Below, piece by piece: positions 1 through 9,333 of a DNA stretch of 64,000 nt. A program made the translations under genes and the position numbers. The stretch spans positions 372,001-436,000 of the forward strand of contig JBMNIQ010000003.1 of assembly GCA_050951095.1 (NCBI GenBank), given 5' to 3'. The notes under the pieces are model-generated. The model ran no database searches. It was given only the letters and a program-made list of their open reading frames with translations, and had not been told where the DNA came from. This DNA comes from UMGS1519 sp050951095 (GTDB lineage Bacteria; Actinomycetota; Coriobacteriia; Coriobacteriales; Eggerthellaceae). The first letter of the stretch is position 1. Every line of letters starts with the position of its first letter.

Positions 1-1
1 T

Positions 2-346
2 GTCACGTCGCAGAAGCTTCTGCAGGGCAAGTGGTCCATCCTCATCATGCACTACCTGTCGGAAGGCACGCTCCGCTTCGGCGAATTGCAGTCCCGCATG
101 CCGGAAGTGACGCATTCCACGCTGTCGGCGCAGCTCAAGCGCTTGGAAGAGGAAGGGCTGGTGAACCGCCGCGCGTATTCCGAGGTCCCGCCGCGCGTGG
201 AGTACACGCTCACGCCCATCGGTGCCTCGTTCCAGCCCGTGCTGGACAGCATCGAGGATTGGGGCAACGAATACATCGCCTACCTGAACCGCACGGCCGA
301 TGCAGCCGACGCTGACGATGCCGGCGAAGGGGCCGTGCAAGCATAA
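2..346 (+). CDS. HxlR-family transcriptional regulator (5' end cut by window)
   Basis: The reading frame is open from base 2, so the N-terminus lies outside the window; about 114 codons remain before the TAA. The visible part is a typical HxlR winged helix. It starts with a GKWSILI segment, then a recognition region with FGELQSRMP and LKRLEEEGLV, and the family signature PPRVEYTLT at the wing, followed by a short dimerisation helix. HxlR proteins are small DNA-binding repressors or activators that often respond to electrophiles or redox stress. The tail is Ala/Asp-rich and not conserved. No target can be deduced, because the upstream neighbour is missing and the next gene is convergent. Confidence 0.9.
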   Translation, partial: VTSQKLLQGKWSILIMHYLSEGTLRFGELQSRMPEVTHSTLSAQLKRLEEEGLVNRRAYSEVPPRVEYTLTPIGASFQPVLDSIEDWGNEYIAYLNRTADAADADDAGEGAVQA

Positions 347-606
347 GCGTTCGGTGCGCGGGCGCGCGTTTCCGAAAACGGTAACGTAGGCTCAAATGGA
401 TGGAAACGTCCGAGAAACAGGCGTCCGCTACTCTGAATATGCCCGCATCGGACAGGGCGGGCGTCCCGATGGAAGCCGCGTTGCTCCCGGCGGGAAACCC
501 TTTCGGAATACGAGGACGATATCTCGGCAGTTGCCTGCGCCAGGTCTGCGAAGCCGCGGGAACGGAAGCGATTCGAAGAGATTCGCCAGCCCGCGCGAAC
601 GGGCCC

Positions 607-1005
607 TTACGAGGAGCCGTAGCCCATGGCGCGCAACTGGTCCTCATCCATTCCGAAGTAATGGCCCACTTCATGCACGACGGTCTTGCGCACGTTCTCG
701 AACAGGCTCTCCTTCGACCAGGCCATGCGCTCGTGCGGTCCTTTGAACACGGTGATCATATCCGGCATGCTGCTGTAACCGCCGTAATCTGCGCCGCGCT
801 TGCTCAGCGGAATGCCGCTGTACAGCCCCAGCAGTTCCCGCCGACCCTGGCACTCTGATTGCACCATGGAGGCGCGCTGCCCGGCGTCGGGTTCGTCCTG
901 CATGCAGAATGCGACGTTGTCGATCTGGTCGCGGAAGCGTGCGGGGATGCACTCGATGCCGCGCCGAACGGCTTCCTCGAATTCGTCTTCGGTCACTTCG
1001 AACAT
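607..1005 (-). CDS. Metallopeptidase family protein (zincin-like, PF06262 type)
   Basis: This is a 132-residue protein, the usual size for the small actinobacterial zincin-like family (formerly DUF1025). Residues 111-121 contain HEVGHYFGMDE, which supplies the HExxH zinc ligands and the downstream acidic residue. The preceding block KGPHER and the early motif IECIPARF are also typical. The ATG at 1005 is preceded by a GGAAAGG-like ribosome site. Substrate and role are unknown for the family; it is presumed cytoplasmic, as no signal peptide or membrane segment is present. The gene stands alone, divergent from the pseudouridine synthase. Confidence 0.85.
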   Translation of the reverse strand: MFEVTEDEFEEAVRRGIECIPARFRDQIDNVAFCMQDEPDAGQRASMVQSECQGRRELLGLYSGIPLSKRGADYGGYSSMPDMITVFKGPHERMAWSKESLFENVRKTVVHEVGHYFGMDEDQLRAMGYGSS

Positions 1006-1104
1006 GCGCGCTTTCGCCCTTTCCTTTAGGAAAACGGTGTCCTCATTGTAGCGGTTCGCATTGCGGGCCCCGGGCAGGCGCGCGTTCACGGTAGAATCCG
1101 CCGT

Positions 1105-2049
1105 ATGAGAATGATTTCCTGCACAGTTTCCCCCGAATTCGACGGCGCCACCGTGCAGGAGGCGCTGTGTGGGCAGCTGCAGGTCAGCGTCCGCTGCGTG
1201 CGGCGCGCGAAGCAGCGTGCGGGCGGCATTCTGCTTGATGGGGAAGCGACATGGACGCCGATGCGCGTGCGCGCCGGGCAGACCGTGTCCCTGGCCATCG
1301 ACGATGGGCTCCGCCCCGGGCGGACGGGGGTGGTCCCGCAGCCGGGGCACGTGGCCGTGGTGCATCGCGATGAGGATGTGCTGGTCGTGGACAAGCCGGC
1401 GGGCCAGGTGATGTACCCGGGCCCCGGCCATCCCAGCGGGACGCTGCTGAATTACGTGATGCAGTACTTCCTGGACCATGGCTGCGACGGCTATCCGCAT
1501 GCCGCGAACCGCATCGACGGGACCACCTCCGGCCTGGTGGTGTTCGCCACATCCTCGTACGTGAAGGACCGCCTGCAGCGCCAGCTCCACACGAATGCGT
1601 TCCAGCGCGATTACCTGGCAATCTGCGAAGGCGAGCTGCCGTGCTGCCAAGGTGTGGTGGATCAGCCGATCGCGCGTGTGGAGCAGGGGCGCATCGGGTT
1701 CGCGGTGGACCCGGCCGGCAAGCCGGCCGTTACGCGCTATCGCGTCATCGGTACGTTCGAGCTGCCGTGCGGCGGCACGCGCGCATCTCTTGTGCGCCTG
1801 CGCCTGGAAACGGGACGGACGCACCAGATCCGCCTCCATATGGCCTATCTGGGCCATCCGCTGCTGGGGGATGCGTTCTACGGCACGCGCTCGGATGCCA
1901 TCGGGCGCGCGGCGCTCCATTCGCACGGCCTTGCGCTGGACCATCCCGTGACGGGGCGGCGGTTGACGTGCACGGCGCCGCTGCCGCATGACATGGCACG
2001 CCTGCTGCCCGCTGATCTGCGGGAAGGCGCTCATTCGCTTGCGGTTTAG
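1105..2049 (+). CDS. RluA-family RNA pseudouridine synthase
   Basis: The 314-residue protein converts uridine to pseudouridine in rRNA or tRNA. Motif II is NRIDGTTSGLVVFA around residues 135-148, where Asp138 is the expected catalytic nucleophile; the usual His before Arg is Asn here. The C-terminal RLETGRTHQIRLH block is the second signature. An S4-like N-terminal region may be present (residues 10-65). No good Shine-Dalgarno lies before the ATG, but TAGAAT at 1092-1097 sits 7 bases upstream, so a leaderless transcript is possible. The stop overlaps the convergent DUF364 gene by 4 bases. The target base cannot be assigned. Confidence 0.9.
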   Translation: MRMISCTVSPEFDGATVQEALCGQLQVSVRCVRRAKQRAGGILLDGEATWTPMRVRAGQTVSLAIDDGLRPGRTGVVPQPGHVAVVHRDEDVLVVDKPAGQVMYPGPGHPSGTLLNYVMQYFLDHGCDGYPHAANRIDGTTSGLVVFATSSYVKDRLQRQLHTNAFQRDYLAICEGELPCCQGVVDQPIARVEQGRIGFAVDPAGKPAVTRYRVIGTFELPCGGTRASLVRLRLETGRTHQIRLHMAYLGHPLLGDAFYGTRSDAIGRAALHSHGLALDHPVTGRRLTCTAPLPHDMARLLPADLREGAHSLAV

Positions 2050-2849
2050 TCCCTCAGCATGAACTGGCTGATGCCGGCACGCCAAAGCTCCTTCGTGCCG
2101 CCCTTCACGGCCTTCTTCGCGTTCTCCGCGTCCGTCACGGTGCTGCCGGCGATCAGGTTCGCACCGGCGCGCATCAGCGCCGGCGCCGGCACGGCGCTGG
2201 GGCCCACCATGACGGTGTCGACGCCTTGGCACAGCTGCAGCAGGCGCACGGCCGTCTTGTTCGTGAGCGTCGTGCCCGTGATAAGCGCCAGATCCTGCTG
2301 GGGCATGATGAACTCGCAGGCGCTGTCGGGCGTGTCGAGGCGCGAGTTGCATTCGCGCTCCAACACGGTCAGATTGCACGTGCCGGCCAGCGCCGCCACG
2401 TGCGGGAAATGCCCCACAACGCAGATGTTCTTGCCGGCATAGCAGTCCACCAGGTCGTGGAACGGGTCGTTGTCGCGCGTGTTGCCGCGGTCGATGGAAG
2501 CGCCCAGGATGGACAGGCGGTCGGGTTGGGCATACCAGGCGTTCAATGCCGCAATGCCCAGGCTCGCCTCCGTGAAGTTCCACGATTTCGCCAGCGCCGC
2601 CAGCTGGTGCAGCTCCATGGAGAAGGGGTCGACCTGCTCGGCGGCGCGCGTCTTTGCGCCGCCCCGCACGGTGTAGCTCACGCCCATGCCGCATTCGGCC
2701 TCGACGTAGCTCCAATGCAGGTTGATGCAGACGTCCTTGACGGCGATGCCCTCGGGCACGCCGGCGATCATGCGGTCGTACAGCGTCCAGGGCCCTTCGG
2801 CGGGCGGTGCGGGTTCGGTGGATTCCCAAGTGGATTCGGCAGATTCCAT
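2046..2849 (-). CDS. DUF4213/DUF364 (Rossmann-like) protein
   Basis: The 267-residue protein begins with a short acidic Ser/Thr/Pro-rich leader and then WTLYDRMIAGVPEGI, the usual opening of the DUF4213 N-terminal domain. The second half (from about residue 120, CYAGKNICVVGHFP) is the DUF364 Rossmann-like domain, which ends with the VMVGPSAVPAPAL and GSTVTD blocks. The family has been proposed to bind or chelate metals and often lies beside metal transport genes. Its activity is unproven. GAGGAG lies 6-11 bases before the ATG at 2849. It is on the same strand as the chromate-type transporter, but about 250 bases separate them, so co-transcription is uncertain. Confidence 0.85.
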   Translation of the reverse strand: MESAESTWESTEPAPPAEGPWTLYDRMIAGVPEGIAVKDVCINLHWSYVEAECGMGVSYTVRGGAKTRAAEQVDPFSMELHQLAALAKSWNFTEASLGIAALNAWYAQPDRLSILGASIDRGNTRDNDPFHDLVDCYAGKNICVVGHFPHVAALAGTCNLTVLERECNSRLDTPDSACEFIMPQQDLALITGTTLTNKTAVRLLQLCQGVDTVMVGPSAVPAPALMRAGANLIAGSTVTDAENAKKAVKGGTKELWRAGISQFMLRD

Positions 2850-3105
2850 GACATGCTCCTCAAGGTCGGGGCGGCCGCTGCGGGCCGCGCACGTTCGTTC
2901 GCCTTGCATTGTACGCGACGCATGCCGGCAAAAACGCGCAGCGTGCGGGCGAAAAGGCGTTTCCCCCGGACGGCGCATGGGTAAACCGGTCGGGGGAAGG
3001 GGGAAGGCGGAGCGCCGTTATCCGGTGATTGCCCGCTGCCGGCGTATGCGTGCTGACGGCATCAGGGGCAGGCATCGGCTTTACGGGAGCGCTGCGTTCG
3101 CGGCG

Positions 3106-4572
3106 CTAGTGCAGCGCCAGGATGTTGCAGAGCACGCACGATATGACGGCCATGCCGATGACCATGGGAAGCGGCTTGTTTCCCACCTTATGCATGACCA
3201 GCAGATTCGCGGCCGTCAGCGCCAGGCAGAGCGCCGGTGCGAACCAGGGCGGCAGGCTGTCGACGACGATGGTGGTGCACGAGCGGATCAGGTTCAGCGC
3301 CACGCTGCCCATCAGGCCCACGATGATGGGGGAGATGGCCTTCTTCAGCGTCTTGAACGACCGGAAGTGCTCCAGGCCGCTGTAGAAGAAGTCCACGATG
3401 GAGAACGTGGTGCTGGACATGGCGATGGAGCAGGAGAAGCCCGCAAGCGCCACGGCCAACCCGACCATGACGTCGTCCGTGGCGCGGTAGCCCACGAAGA
3501 AGCCCATGCCCGACAGCACCTTGCATAGGATGGAGCCCGGCAGCGCGTTCGCCACCGGCACCAGCTGGTTGTAGAAATCCACGTACAGCACCAGGCCCGC
3601 CGTGACGAACAGGCCGTCGGCCAGCGCCAGGTACGCATCGCCGCCGCCGAACGACGTCAGGGCGGACAGGATGCCGCGGCCCACGAATTCCGGCGTGCCA
3701 TCGAACACCAGCATGGCGGGCAGGCAGAACACCACCAGCATGGCAGCGGCTGCGGCGATCTCCTTGCCCAGGTCCTTCAGGCGAGAGACGTCGAAGAGGT
3801 GCTGCTTGCCCCGCATCTCCTGGCGCAGGCCCGTCACGGCCATGACCAGCATGGCAATGCCCGCAATCAGCTCCAGGGGCGTGTTCTTCAACCCGAACGA
3901 GCCGTCGACGCCCAGCACGTACAGACCGGCCACGATGATGGCGGGCACCACGCGCTTCGCGGAGTAGTCGCCGTGCGTCCAGAACACCAGGAAGAATGCC
4001 AGGACCATCACGTTGATGATGGTCAAGTTGACGGTGGGGAGCGTGCCCGTCAGGCCCGTGAGCTTCACGAACGACGATTCGCCCACCATGCCGAACACGA
4101 CGAGCGCAATCAGCGCGTTCAATACGGACAGCTGATGCGTCTTCGCCTTGAAGATCACCGTGTAGCTGTAATGCAGCAGCACGCATAGGATGTACGCCAG
4201 GGCGCCGATGGACAGGAAGCCCACCTGCTCGATGACCTCGTCGCCGAACTGGTTCAGCACGGCCATGGCGAACACGGTCAGCGCCACGCCGGGCAGCGAG
4301 ATGGACGAGGCGGATGCCAGCATCCCCAGCGGGCCGGCCGCCTGCTTGCCCACGCCGGCGGAAACCTCCACCGGAAGGGCGCCGGGCGTGACGCTGGCTA
4401 TGACGATGTCCTTGTTGAATTCGTCCTCCGTGATGAAGCGGTGCTTGCGCACCAGCGTCTCCTCCAGCACGGGAATCAGGGCAGAACCGCCGCCGAAACC
4501 GACGCAGCCGATGCCCAGCATGGTCTTCACCAGCTGGCCCAGCGTGGGTTTCTCCGATGTGCCGTCCGCCAT
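3106..4572 (-). CDS. chrA: Chromate transporter family protein (two CHR domains)
   Basis: This is a 488-residue polytopic membrane protein with duplicated CHR domains, the long ChrA architecture. Domain 1 carries FGGGSALIPVLEE near residue 26 and TPGALPVEVS; domain 2 repeats LTSFGGGDAYLALADG around residue 310. Proven members export chromate, but many homologues in anaerobes have unknown anionic substrates, so the substrate is an inference. The N-terminus MADGTSEKPTLGQL is hydrophilic and precedes the first membrane segment. GAGGGAGG lies upstream of the ATG at 4572. There is no regulator beside it; the next minus-strand unit upstream ends about 200 bases away. Confidence 0.85.
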   Translation of the reverse strand: MADGTSEKPTLGQLVKTMLGIGCVGFGGGSALIPVLEETLVRKHRFITEDEFNKDIVIASVTPGALPVEVSAGVGKQAAGPLGMLASASSISLPGVALTVFAMAVLNQFGDEVIEQVGFLSIGALAYILCVLLHYSYTVIFKAKTHQLSVLNALIALVVFGMVGESSFVKLTGLTGTLPTVNLTIINVMVLAFFLVFWTHGDYSAKRVVPAIIVAGLYVLGVDGSFGLKNTPLELIAGIAMLVMAVTGLRQEMRGKQHLFDVSRLKDLGKEIAAAAAMLVVFCLPAMLVFDGTPEFVGRGILSALTSFGGGDAYLALADGLFVTAGLVLYVDFYNQLVPVANALPGSILCKVLSGMGFFVGYRATDDVMVGLAVALAGFSCSIAMSSTTFSIVDFFYSGLEHFRSFKTLKKAISPIIVGLMGSVALNLIRSCTTIVVDSLPPWFAPALCLALTAANLLVMHKVGNKPLPMVIGMAVISCVLCNILALH

Positions 4573-4770
4573 CAGCGGAGGCCTCCCTCAGCGCCTTCGG
4601 GGAAGGAGCGGACTTTGTCAGCGGTTCGGTTCATAACGCCTTTCTAGTTCGTTTACCTGCACGAATAAGCTTAGTGCAATAAAAACCCAGTAGATTGCTT
4701 GGATTTATGATGGTCAACTATCGTGAAAAACAGTAATGCGGCGCAGAGCGGCATTACGACGCGCATGGCC

Positions 4771-5883
4771 TCAGCGCCCCAACGTCCTCTTCAGCTTGCG
4801 CTTCGCCCGACTCATGAACGACTGATGCCGGTTTGCCTTCCGGGCGCTTTCGCGGTAGTCGCGGTTCTGTGCGACCAGGGCGTCGAAGGCCAGCGTCAGC
4901 GTAGTTCGCATCGAATCGCTGTCGGGTGTCCAGTCGGGGTAGGCGTCCGCCTTCGCCGGTTCGAACAGCTCGCCGCTCTCGATGCCCAGGTACTCGCGCG
5001 CCACATACGCGTTTCCCTCCTCGTAGCGGGCAAGGAATTCCCGGCGCTTCGCAGCGGGCAGGATATTCGTCTTGTTCGATTCCGGGTGCGCGGCGCTGAT
5101 GTCCAACATGGTCTGGCGCATGAAGTTCGGCATGCTCGCATACGTTTCGGAGGCGTTCAGGAGGCGCTTGATCTCCACGGCGTCGTTCGACAGGCGGACG
5201 TTGGCCTCCTTGTTCTCGGGCTCCTTGAACGGGGCGATGTCCACGCCGATGGCATTCACGAAGTCGGGCACCACATTGCCGTCCTTCATGCGCGCCCGGT
5301 CGAACACGTGCACGGACAGGTTCTCCTTGCCGAACGTGTCGGCAAGCGCATCCAGGCCCTTCGCGTAGTCGCAGACGCGCCTCATGACCTTGCCGTCGAG
5401 GTATTCCGGCAGCGATTCCGTCATTCGCGTATCGCCCTTCACGAACTGGTTCCACAGCGCTTCCGCGAAGCGGTCCTGGCGGCGCAGGTACAGGATTATC
5501 TCGAATTCCCGGAAGCCGATATCCTCCATGAGCGAGCGCAGCACCGTCCAATACTGCCCATAGCCGGTTGCGGAATACCACAGGCGCTCGTCGGAGAGGA
5601 TCACGTCCTCGGGCTCATCAAGGTAGCTGCCCAGTTCGGCGCGGCACGTCTGAGCCAATGCCAGCCTGTCCTCCTCGATGGAGCCCGGCTTCACGATGTC
5701 ATTCACCAACCGGCCGATGAAATAGCCGTTGCGGTCGTTCGGGACGCCTTTGAAATGGGCGGAGAACAGGGGATACGCATAGCCCTGCGTCTTCAGCGCC
5801 GGGACATTCGCGGCCATTGCGCCCTGTATGGCCGTCGTGCCGGTCTTATGCGTGCCGATGTGGAGTACCAGTTTGCGGGACAT
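4771..5883 (-). CDS. Sulfotransferase-family protein, distal gene of the PAPS operon
   Basis: This 370-residue protein starts almost at once with the P-loop-like PAPS 5'-phosphosulfate binding motif, HIGTHKTGTTAIQ at residues 7-19. That motif is diagnostic of bacterial carbohydrate-type sulfotransferases. A second region, ILYLRRQDRFAEALWNQF near residue 125, fits the 3'-phosphate-binding Arg/Ser region. The C-terminus is strongly basic. There is no signal peptide, so sulfate transfer would occur in the cytoplasm. The gene begins 66 bases after cysNC on the same strand, which suggests the operon supplies its donor PAPS. The acceptor (surface glycan, lipid or small molecule) cannot be told. Confidence 0.8.
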   Translation of the reverse strand: MSRKLVLHIGTHKTGTTAIQGAMAANVPALKTQGYAYPLFSAHFKGVPNDRNGYFIGRLVNDIVKPGSIEEDRLALAQTCRAELGSYLDEPEDVILSDERLWYSATGYGQYWTVLRSLMEDIGFREFEIILYLRRQDRFAEALWNQFVKGDTRMTESLPEYLDGKVMRRVCDYAKGLDALADTFGKENLSVHVFDRARMKDGNVVPDFVNAIGVDIAPFKEPENKEANVRLSNDAVEIKRLLNASETYASMPNFMRQTMLDISAAHPESNKTNILPAAKRREFLARYEEGNAYVAREYLGIESGELFEPAKADAYPDWTPDSDSMRTTLTLAFDALVAQNRDYRESARKANRHQSFMSRAKRKLKRTLGR

Positions 5884-5949
5884 GGTTTCCTTCCTGATAA
5901 GTGCGGGGACGGGAACCTCCTCCCAAACCGCCCGTCCCTTCTGCGTCGT

Positions 5950-7827
<1,878 letters not shown>

Positions 7828-7828
7828 C

Positions 7829-8731
7829 TTAGAAGTACCCCTCCCTCTTCCTCTTCTCCATGCTTGCCGAGCCGCCGTCCTTGTCGATGACGCGCGTCGT
7901 GCGCTCGCTGGTCACGGCGGACAGCGTTTCCGCGATGATGGCGTCCATGGTGTCCGCGTCGGATTCCACGGCGCCGGTCAGCGGGTAGCAGCCCAGCGTG
8001 CGGAAGCGGATCTTGCGCATCTGCGGCTTCTCGCCGGGCAGGAAGCGGAAGCGGTCGTCGTCCACCATGATCAGCTGGCCGTCGCGCTCCACGCACGGGC
8101 GCTCGGCGGCGTAGTACAGCGGCACGATGTCGATGCCTTCGCGCTGGATGTACAGCCAGATGTCCTTCTCCGTCCAGTTCGAGATGGGGAACACGCGGAT
8201 GGATTCGCCCTTGTTCACGCGGGCGTTGTACAGGTCCCACATCTCGGGGCGCTGGTTCTTCGGGTCCCAGACCTGCTCGGCGTTGCGGAAGCTGAAGACG
8301 CGCTCCTTCGCGCGGCTCTTCTCCTCGTCGCGGCGCGCTCCGCCGAACGCGGCGTCGAAGCCGTACTTCGTCAGCGCCTGCTTCAGCGCCTGCGTCTTCA
8401 TGATGTCCGTGTACGCGCTGCCGTGGTCGAACGGGTTGATGCCGCGCGCCACGCCGTCCTGGTTTATGTACTCGATCAGGTCCAGGCCGTACTTCTCCAT
8501 CTGGCGGTCCCGGAACTCGATCATCTCGTGGAACTTCCACGTCGTGTTCACGTGCAGGAACGGGAACGGCGGCTTCTCGGGCGCGAACGCCTTCAGCGCC
8601 AGGTGCAGCATGACGGAGGAGTCTTTTCCTATGGAATAGAGCATGACGGGGTTCTCGCATTCGGCGGCAACCTCGCGCATGATGTAGATGGACTCCGCTT
8701 CGAGCGCGTCCAGATGGCTGAGATTCGACAT
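7829..8731 (-). CDS. cysD: Sulfate adenylyltransferase subunit 2 (CysD)
   Basis: The 300-residue protein is full length for CysD, the catalytic ATP-pyrophosphatase subunit that adenylates sulfate to APS. The PP-loop-type motif YSIGKDSSVMLHLA is near residues 31-44. AFGGARRDEEKSRAKERVFS and FPISNWTEKDIW are standard CysD blocks, and the family's usual C-terminal KRKREGYF is present. It is the first gene of a cysD-cysNC-sulfotransferase operon. A TACAAT -10-like box on the minus strand (8764-8769) lies just upstream, and AGAGGG precedes the start. No cysH, cysI or sulfite reductase genes are nearby, so the route looks directed to PAPS rather than cysteine. Confidence 0.97.
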   Translation of the reverse strand: MSNLSHLDALEAESIYIMREVAAECENPVMLYSIGKDSSVMLHLALKAFAPEKPPFPFLHVNTTWKFHEMIEFRDRQMEKYGLDLIEYINQDGVARGINPFDHGSAYTDIMKTQALKQALTKYGFDAAFGGARRDEEKSRAKERVFSFRNAEQVWDPKNQRPEMWDLYNARVNKGESIRVFPISNWTEKDIWLYIQREGIDIVPLYYAAERPCVERDGQLIMVDDDRFRFLPGEKPQMRKIRFRTLGCYPLTGAVESDADTMDAIIAETLSAVTSERTTRVIDKDGGSASMEKRKREGYF

Positions 8732-9333
8732 GCGCCCTCTTTCTGTTTGAACGACACCTATTCAATTGTAGCAGAACGAATTGTCGGGATTCAGGCTTAA
8801 AAGTACCTGAAACGAAAATGTTCCTTCATAAGAAACTACCAGGTGAAAGGCGTAAAACGGTACCTATGGCACCTGGTTGGCTTCCTTCCTGAATCGAATC
8901 ACCATAATTGGTTTTTAAACGCGTAGACGGTGTATTAACAGGCGGCATACCAAAGTAAAATAATCACTGTACCGAGTCATATATATAGTAAGCGATGCAC
9001 GGGCGAAGCCGTGGCTGTAGAGCGCCTGAGCGGCTGTTTTCTCCGCCGGTTCCTGCACGAAAGCGGGCGCAGTGCCGCTCGCCGACGCGACAGCGCCTCC
9101 GTTTCCGTTAACCGAACCATGCGCGCCACGCAGGGTACCGCAGGCGATTCATGTCCATTTCTTTCTGACACGGGCGCTACTATGTTTGGACGTTGACATC
9201 GGCGAGAGAGTCTCCGAACGGAAAGCCGGCCGGCCGTGCTGTCAGTCTTCAGCTGCGGATTCCCGGGCGTCCTTGCCAGCATTCGGGGGTTTCCGGTCGA
9301 AGACTGATTCGCTTTATAAGGGGGAAAGGGTCT
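8732..9333. other. Intergenic region between divergent cysD and nifJ
   Basis: This is about 600 bases without a convincing gene. The cysD-proximal half (8750-8990) is clearly more A+T-rich than the flanks and holds ACCT-containing half-sites, an 8-bp inverted repeat (listed separately) and TATATATAG near 8983. The nifJ-proximal half returns to high G+C. If nifJ starts transcription near 8990, its leader would be over 300 bases long. I saw no recognisable riboswitch there. Confidence 0.6.
8838..8877. promoter_or_regulatory. Inverted repeat ACCAGGTG-N24-CACCTGGT, putative operator
   Basis: Perfect 8-bp arms lie at 8838-8845 and 8870-8877. Related ACCT half-sites occur at 8804-8809 (TACCTG) and 8860-8865 (GTACCT). 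The cluster sits in the A+T-rich part of the cysD/nifJ intergenic region, so it could serve a regulator of either operon. No regulator gene is adjacent. The assignment is inference from symmetry only. Confidence 0.4.

Noticed and set aside
1006..2829. N-terminal extension of the zincin-like protein to 740 residues
   Set aside because: The added residues overlap the rluA gene on the opposite strand and have no conserved sequence; a ribosome site precedes the short start at 1005.
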